A DNA stretch of 64,000 nucleotides from the NCBI GenBank assembly GCA_947498765.1, contig CANMLG010000016.1, positions 124,001-188,000 of the forward strand, in the 5' to 3' direction. Positions 37,976-48,860 of this stretch are shown here, piece by piece. The notes beneath the pieces were generated by a model that saw nothing but the letters and a program-made list of their open reading frames with translations, ran no database searches and was not told where the DNA came from. The position numbers and the translations under genes are program-made. Source of the DNA: an uncultured Aquimarina sp. (GTDB lineage Bacteria; Bacteroidota; Bacteroidia; Flavobacteriales; Flavobacteriaceae). Every line of letters starts with the position of its first letter. The stretch's first letter is position 1.

Positions 37976-39599
37976 CAGTTTGTCTAAAAACCTCCGTTTG
38001 TAGATTTATTAAGCTAATATAAGCTGATTTAAGGAGGATTTATATTTAAAGGTATTAGTTTTTGTGATTAAATACAGTGTCCTTAAAAAGTCTCTTTTAA
38101 TGGCAGTAAAGTCAATTATCTTGGAAGAATGATGAATCCTACTTTTGAAGTAGGATTTTAGCATGTTTTTGTCCACAATATTAAAGATTCTTTTCAAATT
38201 ATAGCAAGTAAATATAAATCCAATTTCTGCACTGGCTCTATAAATATATTTTTTTGTTGAGATATATGAAAATCCCCATTGTCGCTTTATAGTGCCATAA
38301 GGATGTTCTACAATTTGTTGTCTTTTTCGGTATAGTTCTTTGTTGTTTTCAATCCGCTGTTTATTTTCCTCAATGAGATGTTGGTACTCGCTTCGTTGTA
38401 TTCCTTTTCCATATTTAGCTTTGGTGCACTTGGTTTTTACGGGGCAGTCTTTACATTTTTTAGTGGTATATCTTTTAAATTTATAGGTTTTAGCAGAATG
38501 CCATTTTCCAGTTGTAGTTAGTGTTTCCCCTTGTGGACATATATAGGTATCATTGTTTGGATCATAATTGAAGTTAGCGACATTGTATTTAGGATCAGGA
38601 GCTTGATTGGGTACATTTGGTATAGCTACCATTACATCGATTCCTAATTGATCAGCGATTCCAAATTCACTACCAGTATGATATCCTTTGTCATAAAGGG
38701 CAGTGAAGTTAGTGTGATTTAAGATTTTCGAAGCGCGCTCTAACATGTGTCCCATGGCTTTTCCATCATTTGTATTAGTTACTTTAAAATCAATAGGGAT
38801 GTTATGTTTATCATCTACTGTAGTTTGTATATTATAGGCTATTTCTGTAATATTATTGCGTGTAATCATGTGGCGACTATCGGGATCGCTAGTTGATATT
38901 TGTGGTTCACCACTATCTTTGAGTTGTTTTTCTATCTGCTTGTATTGTAATTTGCGTTGTTGTTGCTGTTCTACCTCTTGCCTGATCCGTTGTGAATGCT
39001 CATCATTACTATCTAGCTCGTTTTCATATTGCTGCAATTTCTTGTCAATATAGTCTAGATGTCTGTCGATTTTCTTTTGGTTATAATTATTCTTCTTACT
39101 GTTTTGAGCTCTTAACTTGGTACTATCGCCAGCAATTAAGTTGCCACCAATAAGCTCGAAGTGTTTTGCTATCGATACAGTTGCCTTGAATACCTTTCGT
39201 ATAGCTTTGGAGTTATCTCTTCTAAAATTTGAAATGGTATTGTGATCTGGTTGTAATTCTTTTAAAAGCCACATCACTTCAATATTACGTTTGCAATTTT
39301 TTTCTAAATCTCGAGAGGATCGAGTTTTATTCATGTATCCATAAATATATAATTTCAATAAATCACTAGGGTGATAGGCAGGTCTTCCATTTTCTTTAAA
39401 GCTAGTTTTAAAGCCATAATCTAATAAATCAATACTATCTACAAAGAGATCAATAAGGCGAACTTCATTGTCATAATCAATGACTGATTCAAGAGATAAA
39501 GGAAAAAGTAAGGCTTGATTTCTGTCGGTTCCTACTATAAATTTCATATAATTAAAATACAAAATTTAATACAGATATAAAAGGTTTTTAGACAGTCTG
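37976..39599 (-). mobile_element. IS1182-type insertion sequence
   Basis: 1624 bp. Terminal inverted repeats start CAGTTTGTCTAAAAACCT at 37976 and, from the other end, CAGACTGTCTAAAAACCT at 39599. A 4-bp target duplication, ACGT, flanks it (37972-37975 and 39600-39603). Removing it restores GAACGTTACAAAA, the end of an attC-like site, so it inserted at the cassette boundary. Confidence 0.9.
38009..39547 (-). CDS. IS1182-family transposase
   Basis: 512 aa from ATG 39547 (MKFIVGTDRNQALLFP). The N-terminal domain has YHPSDLLKLYIYGYMNKTRSS (in part YHPSDLLKLYIYGY), then AGDSTKLRAQNSKKNN, a DDE core (ALYDKGYHTG, VEHPYGTIKRQWGFSY) and a Cys-rich CKDCPVKTKC insert. All parts look intact, so the element may be active. 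It is the only gene of the IS. Confidence 0.92.
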   Translation of the reverse strand: MKFIVGTDRNQALLFPLSLESVIDYDNEVRLIDLFVDSIDLLDYGFKTSFKENGRPAYHPSDLLKLYIYGYMNKTRSSRDLEKNCKRNIEVMWLLKELQPDHNTISNFRRDNSKAIRKVFKATVSIAKHFELIGGNLIAGDSTKLRAQNSKKNNYNQKKIDRHLDYIDKKLQQYENELDSNDEHSQRIRQEVEQQQQRKLQYKQIEKQLKDSGEPQISTSDPDSRHMITRNNITEIAYNIQTTVDDKHNIPIDFKVTNTNDGKAMGHMLERASKILNHTNFTALYDKGYHTGSEFGIADQLGIDVMVAIPNVPNQAPDPKYNVANFNYDPNNDTYICPQGETLTTTGKWHSAKTYKFKRYTTKKCKDCPVKTKCTKAKYGKGIQRSEYQHLIEENKQRIENNKELYRKRQQIVEHPYGTIKRQWGFSYISTKKYIYRASAEIGFIFTCYNLKRIFNIVDKNMLKSYFKSRIHHSSKIIDFTAIKRDFLRTLYLITKTNTFKYKSSLNQLILA

Positions 39600-39793
39600 A
39601 CGTTCAGTATAAGAAACGTAGGACAGATGATAAGCACTTTCGTTTCGATTTATTACTTAGCTAAATATAAATATTTTGCTTTTATCTTTTCTTCTATAAA
39701 CGTCAAATTTTATATTTAGCGGACTTTGTTAATATGCAAAGACCTTTCGATTAAGCACAAACGCCCTATGTTTTTTATACCTTGTTAGCGGTA
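39600..39793 (-). repeat. attC-like site 3 (split by the IS)
   Basis: On the minus strand it runs from TACCGCTAACAAGGTATAA to CTTATACTGAACGT, with the last bases now on the far side of the IS near 37968-37975. Long arms pair (GTATAAAAAACAT with ACGTTTCTTATAC). An inner pair is TAAATATAAA/TTTATATTTA. It is close in sequence to site 2 (I estimate 85-90% identity). Confidence 0.65.
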
Positions 39794-40747
39794 TTATTTA
39801 ACCTTATGAGCCTTATTCATTTTAATAAATCGGGCGGTCATAAGTTGTAGCAAATATTGACCTTCTAATTCTGTTTGGTATTGGGCACATTGATCAATTG
39901 AAAAAGATTGATTTTCATTAATCTTATGATTCATGTGATAGATTGAATATAGCTTTTTTCTTTTGCTAATTAATTTGACTTTCGCTAATCTCTTATTAAG
40001 TAGTATGTCAAGTTCTTCAAACCCGATTGGTGAATGATTGAATCTAAATCCCTTAGTTCCTTCTCCAGCATTTGAAAAAGTGAAATTCAACTTTGATTTA
40101 TCTTCAAAAAGCATAATCAGAGAATCTCCTTTTGCTAATGTTATATCTTCATTTCTTGAATTAAATGAGGCATAGACATACCCGTTATAATTAACTAACG
40201 ATAATCCTAAATATTCATGTGCTAAAGTTGCTTGGTCAAGGTAAAGTTTGAAGTATTCAGATTCTTCCGATGCTACTTTTGTGATTTTTATTGTTTTTGC
40301 ATCTGTAAATTCATCTTCTAGATAGCTAACTTCCGTTTGTTCGAGCTTTGGTCTATTTTGTTCAAGAAGCTTCGAGTTTAACGTATTATCGTCCTCGATT
40401 TTTTGTACAAAAAGAAGTTCATCATTCAAGCCAATTCTTGTTTCTTTCCTCACTAAGAAATTATCTATTTTCCCACCATATGGAAGGTTAACATATAGAA
40501 GTCCACTACCATGAATTTTTGAACCTAAAATGAATAAAGTTTGATTCGCTTTAAAATACTCTCCCTCGTTAACCTTGATTTCCGAAAGTTCAAATTGATC
40601 AGTTTCAGGAATATCTTCACTTAATAGTTTAGAGTAATTATCCTTATTTAAATAAACCAATTCTTGACCTTCTTTTACCTTTAGTTTTTCTACGGGCTTT
40701 TTGAGGGTCTTTTTATTTTTTGATTTGAATAATTGGAAAATCTTCAT
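39794..40747 (-). CDS. Hypothetical protein with lipoyl-like segment (cassette gene)
   Basis: 317 aa, the largest non-IS cassette product. The N-terminus is Lys-rich. Residues about 40-115 (FKANQTLFILGSKIHGSG, PYGGKIDNFLVRKETRIGLN in part) resemble the biotinyl/lipoyl-type beta-hammerhead, but no modifiable Lys motif is evident. The C-terminal half has no recognised fold. No signal peptide. It is flanked by attC-like sites 2 and 3, which are near-identical. Confidence 0.6.
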   Translation of the reverse strand: MKIFQLFKSKNKKTLKKPVEKLKVKEGQELVYLNKDNYSKLLSEDIPETDQFELSEIKVNEGEYFKANQTLFILGSKIHGSGLLYVNLPYGGKIDNFLVRKETRIGLNDELLFVQKIEDDNTLNSKLLEQNRPKLEQTEVSYLEDEFTDAKTIKITKVASEESEYFKLYLDQATLAHEYLGLSLVNYNGYVYASFNSRNEDITLAKGDSLIMLFEDKSKLNFTFSNAGEGTKGFRFNHSPIGFEELDILLNKRLAKVKLISKRKKLYSIYHMNHKINENQSFSIDQCAQYQTELEGQYLLQLMTARFIKMNKAHKVK

Positions 40748-40760
40748 TTTGATAGTGTAT

Positions 40761-40960
40761 TACCGCTAACGTCTCGTATAAGAAACGTAGGGCAGGTGAT
40801 AAGCACTATCGTTTCGGTTTGTTACTTAGCTAAATATAAATATTTTGCTTTTATCTTTTCTACTATAAATGCCAAATTTTATATTTAGCGAACTTTATTA
40901 ATAAACACAGACCTTTCGGTTTAACACAAATGCCTTATGTTTTTTATACCCTGTTGTGTG
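40761..40960 (-). repeat. attC-like site 2
   Basis: 200 bp. On the minus strand it runs from CACACAACAGGGTATAAAAA to GACGTTAGCGGTA. The arms GGGTATAAAAAACATAAGGC and GCCCTACGTTTCTTATACGA pair imperfectly, and TAAATATAAA/TTTATATTTA forms an inner stem. It ends 13 bp before the ATG of the 317-aa gene. Confidence 0.7.
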
Positions 40961-40969
40961 TAGTGTTTT

Positions 40970-41311
40970 TTAGCATTTTTCTATTATTGATTTCCCTTTT
41001 GATTTGTCTCCAGAAGTCCATTCCCACGTTTCGTAAAGTCGAATTTTTCCATTAGTCAAGATTTCTGGCTTGGAAAAACAGATTCCAGTCATTAATTGTC
41101 CTTTCTCATTTACTTGGTGATAACGCATTTCAATATTACCATTTTCGTCTACCAATCCGATTAAATGTCCTTTTTGAATTTTTCCTCCGAAATATTCTGA
41201 AGTCAAAATTTCCCCATTTTGTTTATATTCAAAAATTGTTTCTTCAGTCGTTTCTCCGTTTTGAGTATTTTGTACAGGTCTAAATTTCTTATTGTTGTAA
41301 TTTATTTTCAA
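40970..41311 (-). CDS. Hypothetical small protein (second gene of the VOC cassette)
   Basis: 113 aa. Beta-rich with MORN-like or EKQNG-type strands (FEYKQNGEILTSEYFGGKIQ, in part YKQNGEILTSEYFGG; GHLIGLVDENGNIEMRYHQV). Homologues are sometimes labelled n-acetylglutamate synthase, which I consider an unsupported name. No signal peptide. It follows the VOC gene by 50 bp without an attC-like repeat between, so the two travel as one cassette. Confidence 0.65.
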   Translation of the reverse strand: MKINYNNKKFRPVQNTQNGETTEETIFEYKQNGEILTSEYFGGKIQKGHLIGLVDENGNIEMRYHQVNEKGQLMTGICFSKPEILTNGKIRLYETWEWTSGDKSKGKSIIEKC

Positions 41312-41361
41312 TGCTATTTTCTTTTTAAGAAGTTATACAAAATCAAATATTTTATAGGTTT

Positions 41362-41745
41362 TTATTTTTCAAGTGGTTGAGTGTATTTCACAATGTCAAT
41401 TCCAATTCCATTTGGGTCTTCTATGGCGAAATGTCTTTCACCCCAAGGTTCGTCCCTAATATCTACTTTAATATCAATATCTTTATTCTTTAAATCAGCA
41501 TAAAATTTGTCAACATCATCAACCTCAATAGTTAAATACATTCCTTGTCCTTTAAATTCAGGATGAAAGAAAGGTTGTTGAGTATGGTGGTTTGGTAATA
41601 AAAAACTTAATGAATCTTTATTATTGGGCGTATTTAATAACAAATAAAAGTCGGTTTCAAATTTAATTGTAAAGTTTAAATGTTTAGTATAGAAAGATTT
41701 TGTCTCTTTCAGCTTTTTAGTCAAAATTCCAGCATTTAATCTCAT
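41362..41745 (-). CDS. VOC-family (glyoxalase/bleomycin-resistance-like) protein
   Basis: 127 aa, one VOC unit of paired beta-alpha-beta-beta-beta modules. Motifs: TKKLKETKSFYTKHLNF, MYLTIEVDDVDKFYADL and the C-terminal FAIEDPNGIGIDIVKYTQP with the metal-site Glu. Proteins of this kind bind antibiotics or act on small electrophiles; they are common in integron cassettes. It is the first gene after attC-like site 1. Confidence 0.82.
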   Translation of the reverse strand: MRLNAGILTKKLKETKSFYTKHLNFTIKFETDFYLLLNTPNNKDSLSFLLPNHHTQQPFFHPEFKGQGMYLTIEVDDVDKFYADLKNKDIDIKVDIRDEPWGERHFAIEDPNGIGIDIVKYTQPLEK

Positions 41746-41779
41746 ATTAGATGTTTTTTATTTGCGTTTTTGCACATTA

Positions 41780-41972
41780 CACACAACGCTCAGGCTATGA
41801 TTAGTGCGGCGCGGAAATTCAGGGAATTTCAAGCCAGCACAAGCAAAAGCTTTGAGCTGTTTTTTAGTTTGTTAGGGTAAAAATAGGGAAAAAGCTTTTG
41901 CGACAATGCAAATCAGCCAACATTTCGGCTGGCACTTGCTCCCGCATTAATTATAGGTATTGTTGTAACACG
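41780..41972 (-). repeat. attC-like site 1
   Basis: 193 bp, GC-richer than its surroundings. On the minus strand it starts GTTACAACAATACCTATAA and ends GAGCGTTGTGTG. The arms CTATAATTAATGCGG and CCGCACTAATCATAG pair, and AAAGCTTTTTCCC/ GCTTTTGC form inner pairings. CCAGCCGAAATGTTGGCTG is a separate small hairpin within it. Confidence 0.7.
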
Positions 41973-41979
41973 TTTTTTG

Positions 41980-42519
41980 CTAGTCCAGAAATTCTAAATC
42001 CAAGTAATGATTATCAGTATTCAAATTATCAACATATAAGTATGTAAACTTTTTAATTGCTAAGTGCATTTTTAACTTAGTTAACTCCATATTTATGTCA
42101 ACTCGGTATTTTATTTTCTCTTTATTAATGTTTACATCTAATAGAATTACATTGTGATTAACATCAACATAATCAATACTTTGTTTATAGCCACTTCCAA
42201 CAATAACTTCTTGTTGATAATTATTGCTTTGGATTTCTATTTCGTCTAGGTCAATTTTAACTTTATTACCCTCTTTTTTTAATTTTTCAATTCTTAAAGA
42301 ATCTTCATTCTCTATTTGCTTAACATCAAGTTTAAGTTTAATGAAATATATTATTGCTGGTAAACACATTAAACTACCAATTATAACAAACCAAATATTT
42401 GGAGTGCCAAATCGGATATATTTTGTTTCAAATCCAATCCCATTTGAAAGAATTAGTAGCCCTAATATTGTTATTCCAGTGAATATCCAGCTACCTATAT
42501 TTTTTATTTTATTTATCAT
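41980..42519 (-). CDS. Hypothetical membrane protein (cassette gene)
   Basis: 179 aa. Two TM helices at residues about 10-27 and 40-60, then a soluble domain (DLDEIEIQSNNYQQEVIVGSG, in part; VDVNHNVILLDVNINKEK) that may be cytoplasmic or periplasmic. The family is not recognised. It is the outermost cassette at the high-coordinate side, starting 10 bp from a partial repeat (GTTGTAACACATT). Confidence 0.6.
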   Translation of the reverse strand: MINKIKNIGSWIFTGITILGLLILSNGIGFETKYIRFGTPNIWFVIIGSLMCLPAIIYFIKLKLDVKQIENEDSLRIEKLKKEGNKVKIDLDEIEIQSNNYQQEVIVGSGYKQSIDYVDVNHNVILLDVNINKEKIKYRVDINMELTKLKMHLAIKKFTYLYVDNLNTDNHYLDLEFLD

Positions 42520-42528
42520 TTTAATGTG

Positions 42529-42570
42529 TTACAACAATTGTATATGTGTACCTAGTTACACATATATCTT
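42529..42570 (-). repeat. Partial attC-like end at the array edge
   Basis: On the minus strand TATGTGTAACTAGGTACACATA contains a hairpin (given as TATGTGTA/TACACATA), then CAATTGTTGTAAC before the hypothetical gene. The full repeat is missing, so this is probably the truncated edge of the array. Confidence 0.4.
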
Positions 42571-42740
42571 TTATATATACAAAACAAAGCTAAAGTATTT
42601 TTTTACAGTAACAAGATTTTGATATATTAATTAGTTTGTAGATAGTTAATTACGAAATTATGTAAGTAATTGTAAACATTTGTTGTCGAATAAAGCTTAA
42701 GAATGTTATTCACAAAAAGAATAAGGATTCTATATATAAT

Positions 42741-42773
42741 TGAGCTCTATTGAGCTCTATTGAGTTCTATTGA
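42741..42773. repeat. 10-bp tandem repeat, three units
   Basis: TGAGCTCTAT occurs twice exactly and a third time as TGAGTTCTAT. It lies between the array edge and the katG terminator. Confidence 0.75.
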
Positions 42774-42782
42774 AAACTAGTA

Positions 42783-42819
42783 AAACCGCCCAGTACGTAA
42801 GGCGTACGTTGGGCGGTTT
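42783..42819. terminator. GC-rich hairpin downstream of katG
   Basis: AAACCGCCCA-GTACG pairs with CGTAC-g-TTGGGCGGTTT. It is 115 bp past the katG stop, and may end the katG transcript or insulate the cassette array. The remaining sequence to 42934 shows nothing else. Confidence 0.6.
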
Positions 42820-42934
42820 AAAAAGGGGACAACAAATCTTGGAATTACCCTTATTTTAATTTTCAGCTCGATGCTGAAATATTTAGTGGCATCATTAAAT
42901 GAATTGATGTTCCTAAGGCTTTTTTTAAGTAAAT

Positions 42935-45898
<2,964 letters not shown>

Positions 45899-46720
45899 CT
45901 AACGACCACCGTTGGCTTGTAAATCTTTTATACATAAGGGATCAAGCTCTAAGGTATTTATATTACTTCCCATTAAGTTACTTTCAAAAAGGGCATTAGC
46001 TTGCATAAGGCAACCTCTAACATTACAATGTTTATTGGGATTGCCTTCGTCATCTACATCTTCATGAGCGGATTGTAATGGTGTTCCTAAGTTTACTAAA
46101 CCTAATAAATGACAAAACTCATGTTGTAATGTAAAGGTTTCAACTCTAGTCAGTACTTCTTCAGGGTTTTCAAATCCACTTCTAACAACTATTTGTCTTA
46201 ATGTATTTTCATACACAACCATTGATGTATTTCGATAGGCGGAACCTAAAACCAAACTAGTCATGGGTAAAAAGTCATTAATATTTTCATTTGATGGATT
46301 TTCTGATTTTGAATCAGCATCACTAAAATAAATAAATATAGCATGTTGGCTAGGAGTACTCAATTGTGTCCTGTTTTTTTGTTCAATACTATCAATTTGT
46401 CTTATAGTTAACCCAAGTTCATTTGAACTTGGAATACTTCGTTTTACCACTTTTATACCTTCGGGGTTAAAGGTTCTTTTTTGAATAAATTCTATTAAGT
46501 TATCAATTGCTTCTTGTTTTGGCTCAAATCCATTTACAGAAACCAATTCTAAAATTATACTTTTATGAGTTTTGTCACTCAATAGCTCATTAGCAGCATC
46601 ACCAGTTCTTTGTAGGTTAAGAATTCTTGGATTTTGACTCGTAGAAGCATCATCATCAGAACAAGCCACTATAAAAATGCATATAGTAATTAATCTAAGA
46701 AAAGTTTTAATTGATATCAT
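45899..46720 (-). CDS. Putative zinc metalloprotease lipoprotein
   Basis: 273 aa. Lipobox Cys at residue 20 (IVAC) then SDDD. The motif HEFCHLLGL gives HExxH for zinc, with a later His in QSAHEDVDDEG as possible third ligand, a metzincin-like layout. CNVRGCLM follows. Probably exported. No close family name can be given. Divergent from the DUF2059 gene. Confidence 0.72.
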   Translation of the reverse strand: MISIKTFLRLITICIFIVACSDDDASTSQNPRILNLQRTGDAANELLSDKTHKSIILELVSVNGFEPKQEAIDNLIEFIQKRTFNPEGIKVVKRSIPSSNELGLTIRQIDSIEQKNRTQLSTPSQHAIFIYFSDADSKSENPSNENINDFLPMTSLVLGSAYRNTSMVVYENTLRQIVVRSGFENPEEVLTRVETFTLQHEFCHLLGLVNLGTPLQSAHEDVDDEGNPNKHCNVRGCLMQANALFESNLMGSNINTLELDPLCIKDLQANGGR

Positions 46721-46742
46721 TATTTTGAATTTGTTACATTTG
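46711..46742 (+). promoter_or_regulatory. Promoter of the DUF2059 gene
   Basis: TTG at 46711 and TACATTTG at 46735-46742 (spacer 21 nt) fit the Bacteroidota consensus. The ATG is 24 bp downstream. Confidence 0.45.
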
Positions 46743-46765
46743 CTTAACGCAAAAAATACTTATTT

Positions 46766-47299
46766 ATGAAATACAAATGTTTTAGTTTAGTACTATTTTT
46801 AATTTTTTCCTTACAATCAGTAGCACAAGAATCTACACTAACAGAGTCAGTAACTAGGTACTTAAATATCAACGGAACTACAGAACAGTATGAGCACGCC
46901 GTGAGTTCATTATTAGTTATGCTAAAACAACAATATGCATCAAAAAATGTTCCAGATACAGTATGGGAAGAATTAAGTGAGCAAAAACCTACAGCAATTA
47001 ATCAAATAAAGGCAATGTTAGTCTCTACTTATCGCAGTCACTTTGATCAAGTAGAAATTAATGATATGATTAAATTTTATGAAACACCTACGGGGCAGCA
47101 AATGATAAAAGATCAAACGAAGCTGACACAAGATGATCGTGATAAAATGGCTTTTTTTTATAATTCATCTACAGGTAAAAAGATTCTGCAAGAAAGTGAT
47201 GTGTTGAATCAATCTGTAAGTGAAATTAGTGAGAATTGGAGTAGGGCTTTATATAAATCAATGACAACAAGACTAGCAGAAAAAGGATACGATTTATAG
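46766..47299 (+). CDS. DUF2059-domain secreted protein
   Basis: 177 aa. Signal peptide about residues 1-20 (SLQSVAQ). Helical DUF2059 segment: YRSHFDQVEINDMIKFYETPTGQQM (in part VEINDMIKFYETPTGQQM). The function of the family is not established. It is convergent with the methyltransferase gene and overlaps its end by 6 bp. Confidence 0.82.
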   Translation: MKYKCFSLVLFLIFSLQSVAQESTLTESVTRYLNINGTTEQYEHAVSSLLVMLKQQYASKNVPDTVWEELSEQKPTAINQIKAMLVSTYRSHFDQVEINDMIKFYETPTGQQMIKDQTKLTQDDRDKMAFFYNSSTGKKILQESDVLNQSVSEISENWSRALYKSMTTRLAEKGYDL

Positions 47300-47998
47300 T
47301 GTTAGTTTAGCTAAATAATCATAATGCTCGCCTTCATAAATTAATTCGCAGGTAAAATTATTAAAAATAGCTGCACGCTGTAAGGTGTTATAATCTACAT
47401 ATAACCAGTCAAATTTTTGGCTGGTTTTATTTTTATATTCTAGTTGATATTGCATTTCACCATAATAACCCTGAGCAGCGTCAACCCAGTATTCCCCATT
47501 TTCATTTTCAAATAAATAAATAAGATCCGATGAGTCAATGAGTATTTGTCCATTTGGATTGAGTAAACTTTTTAGTTTATTAAAAAAAGAAGTAAAATTA
47601 TTTAGTGTTCCAATAATACCACTGCCATTCATTAAAAGTAATATAGTATCATAGGAGCCTTTATGTTCATAAAAGTCTTCGTTTAAAGTAGTAGTTATTC
47701 CTCTTTTTTGACAAATTTTTATAGCCCCTGCAGAAGTATCAATAGCAGTTACAGTTAGTTTTTTTTCATTTTGAAGATATAACGAATGACTACCAGCTCC
47801 ACAGCCTACATCAAGGATTTTTCCAAAAGATAAATCGAGTGCTTTTTGCTCAATTTTAGGCATTTGGGTAAATGTTCTAAATAAGTAAGGAATAGGAATT
47901 TCATCATCGTCAAATTCATTAGATTTTACGGTTATTGAATTGGGAATTCCTGTTTCAAAGTAATCGGTTATAGCTACGCCAAAAATATCATTTTCCAT
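47294..47998 (-). CDS. Class I SAM-dependent methyltransferase
   Basis: 234 aa from ATG 47998 (MENDIFGVAITDYF); the frame extends 13 codons further, but into the promoter region of the divergent gene. The SAM motif I is ILDVGCGAGSHSLYL, then VTAIDTSAGAIKICQ and TILLLMNGSGIIG. Substrate unknown. Confidence 0.85.
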   Translation of the reverse strand: MENDIFGVAITDYFETGIPNSITVKSNEFDDDEIPIPYLFRTFTQMPKIEQKALDLSFGKILDVGCGAGSHSLYLQNEKKLTVTAIDTSAGAIKICQKRGITTTLNEDFYEHKGSYDTILLLMNGSGIIGTLNNFTSFFNKLKSLLNPNGQILIDSSDLIYLFENENGEYWVDAAQGYYGEMQYQLEYKNKTSQKFDWLYVDYNTLQRAAIFNNFTCELIYEGEHYDYLAKLTL

Positions 47999-48019
47999 GG
48001 TAGGTGTAAAGTTATGTTT

Positions 48020-48027
48020 TACATTTG
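48020..48027 (+). promoter_or_regulatory. -7 box of the YkgJ gene, giving a near-leaderless start
   Basis: TACATTTG is followed by CTGT and then the ATG at 48032, the same 4-nt distance as in the trp leader. No good -33 box is visible. Confidence 0.4.
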
Positions 48028-48031
48028 CTGT

Positions 48032-48550
48032 ATGCAAGAGGAAATTGATAGACTACCAAAAGAAGCTAAAGAGCAATTTAAAGAAAACAAAAAGTTTTTA
48101 GAGCGCTTACGACAAAAGCCTCCAAAAAAATTGGATGTTATTATGCAAAATTTACATGAAAAAACTTTTGATCAAATAGACTGTCTGGAATGTGCTAATT
48201 GTTGTAAAACAACAGCGCCTATTGTAACTGATCGTGATACAGAACGTATTGCCAAGCATTTAAAAATGAAAGCTGTTGATTTTGAACAAAAATATGTAAA
48301 AGTTGATAGCGATGGAGATCAGGTTTTTAAAAATACTCCTTGTGAGTTTTTGGCTCATGATAATTATTGCTTAATTTATGATGTGCGGCCAAAAGCATGT
48401 TCAGAATACCCACATACAAATAGAAAGCGTTTCCATCAATTAAATAAAGTAACTTTAGCCAATACATCTATTTGTCCAGCTACATTTAGGATGGTAGAAA
48501 AACTCAAAGCACAGTTTGGAGTATTAAATAAAAAGGAAAAACAGCGTTAA
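48032..48550 (+). CDS. YkgJ-family Cys-cluster protein
   Basis: 172 aa from ATG 48032 (MQEEIDRLPKEAKEQ); an upstream start at 48014 would lie within the promoter. The cysteine cluster is CLECANCCKT, later CEFLAHDNYCLIYDVRPKACSEYP (in part YCLIYDVRPKACSEYP) and CPATF. The family probably binds zinc or an Fe-S cluster. Function unknown. Confidence 0.85.
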   Translation: MQEEIDRLPKEAKEQFKENKKFLERLRQKPPKKLDVIMQNLHEKTFDQIDCLECANCCKTTAPIVTDRDTERIAKHLKMKAVDFEQKYVKVDSDGDQVFKNTPCEFLAHDNYCLIYDVRPKACSEYPHTNRKRFHQLNKVTLANTSICPATFRMVEKLKAQFGVLNKKEKQR

Positions 48551-48822
48551 CTTTTTAAATATTTTTTGTCTGCCCAAAAAGTGCCAAAAGGAATAATAGA
48601 GCATAAAAGAATAATAGCAGTTTGTTTATTTGGCCATTTTAATTCTGCCTTAAGTAAAATGGTAAAAACGATATAGCCTAAAAACAAAAAACCATGTGCC
48701 ATTCCTATAATTTTATTTGGCATTGGATTTTCAAATACATATTTTAAAGGCATGGTAATAAAAAGGATAATTAAAAATGAAATACCTTCGAGAAAAGCTA
48801 GGATTCTGAATTTTTGAAGCAT
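48547..48822 (-). CDS. DUF3817 small membrane protein
   Basis: 91 aa, three TM helices. FRILAFLEGISFLIILFITMP (in part LAFLEGISFLIILF) and MPNKIIGMAHGFLFLGYI are the DUF3817 signature. Function unknown. Convergent with the YkgJ gene, overlapping its end by 4 bp. Confidence 0.85.
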   Translation of the reverse strand: MLQKFRILAFLEGISFLIILFITMPLKYVFENPMPNKIIGMAHGFLFLGYIVFTILLKAELKWPNKQTAIILLCSIIPFGTFWADKKYLKS

Positions 48823-48860
48823 GTTTTGTTTTTTTGATAAAGATAACTTTCGTTAAAATA

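Larger units (their letters stand above)
34376..42570 (-). other. Integron-like cassette array without integrase (CALIN-like)
   Basis: Eight genes, all on the minus strand, are grouped in six units. The units are separated by imperfect inverted repeats of about 110-200 bp whose ends contain AAC and GTT (CACACAAC...GTTGTGTG, TTACAAC, GTTAGCGGTAA). Each unit begins 15-50 bp after a GTT. This matches the logic of integron cassettes and attC sites, although GTTGTGT differs from GTTRRRY at one position. No tyrosine integrase lies in the window. An IS and a group II intron interrupt it. Confidence 0.6.

Noticed and set aside
39591-39599. Third copy of CAGTCTGAC, as a LytTR site
   Set aside because: It is the terminus of the IS, so this occurrence is chance; it also weakens the motif at 30382 and 32731.
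34376-42570. Calling the array a true integron
   Set aside because: No integrase gene is in the window and GTTGTGT does not fit GTTRRRY fully, so I only call it integron-like.
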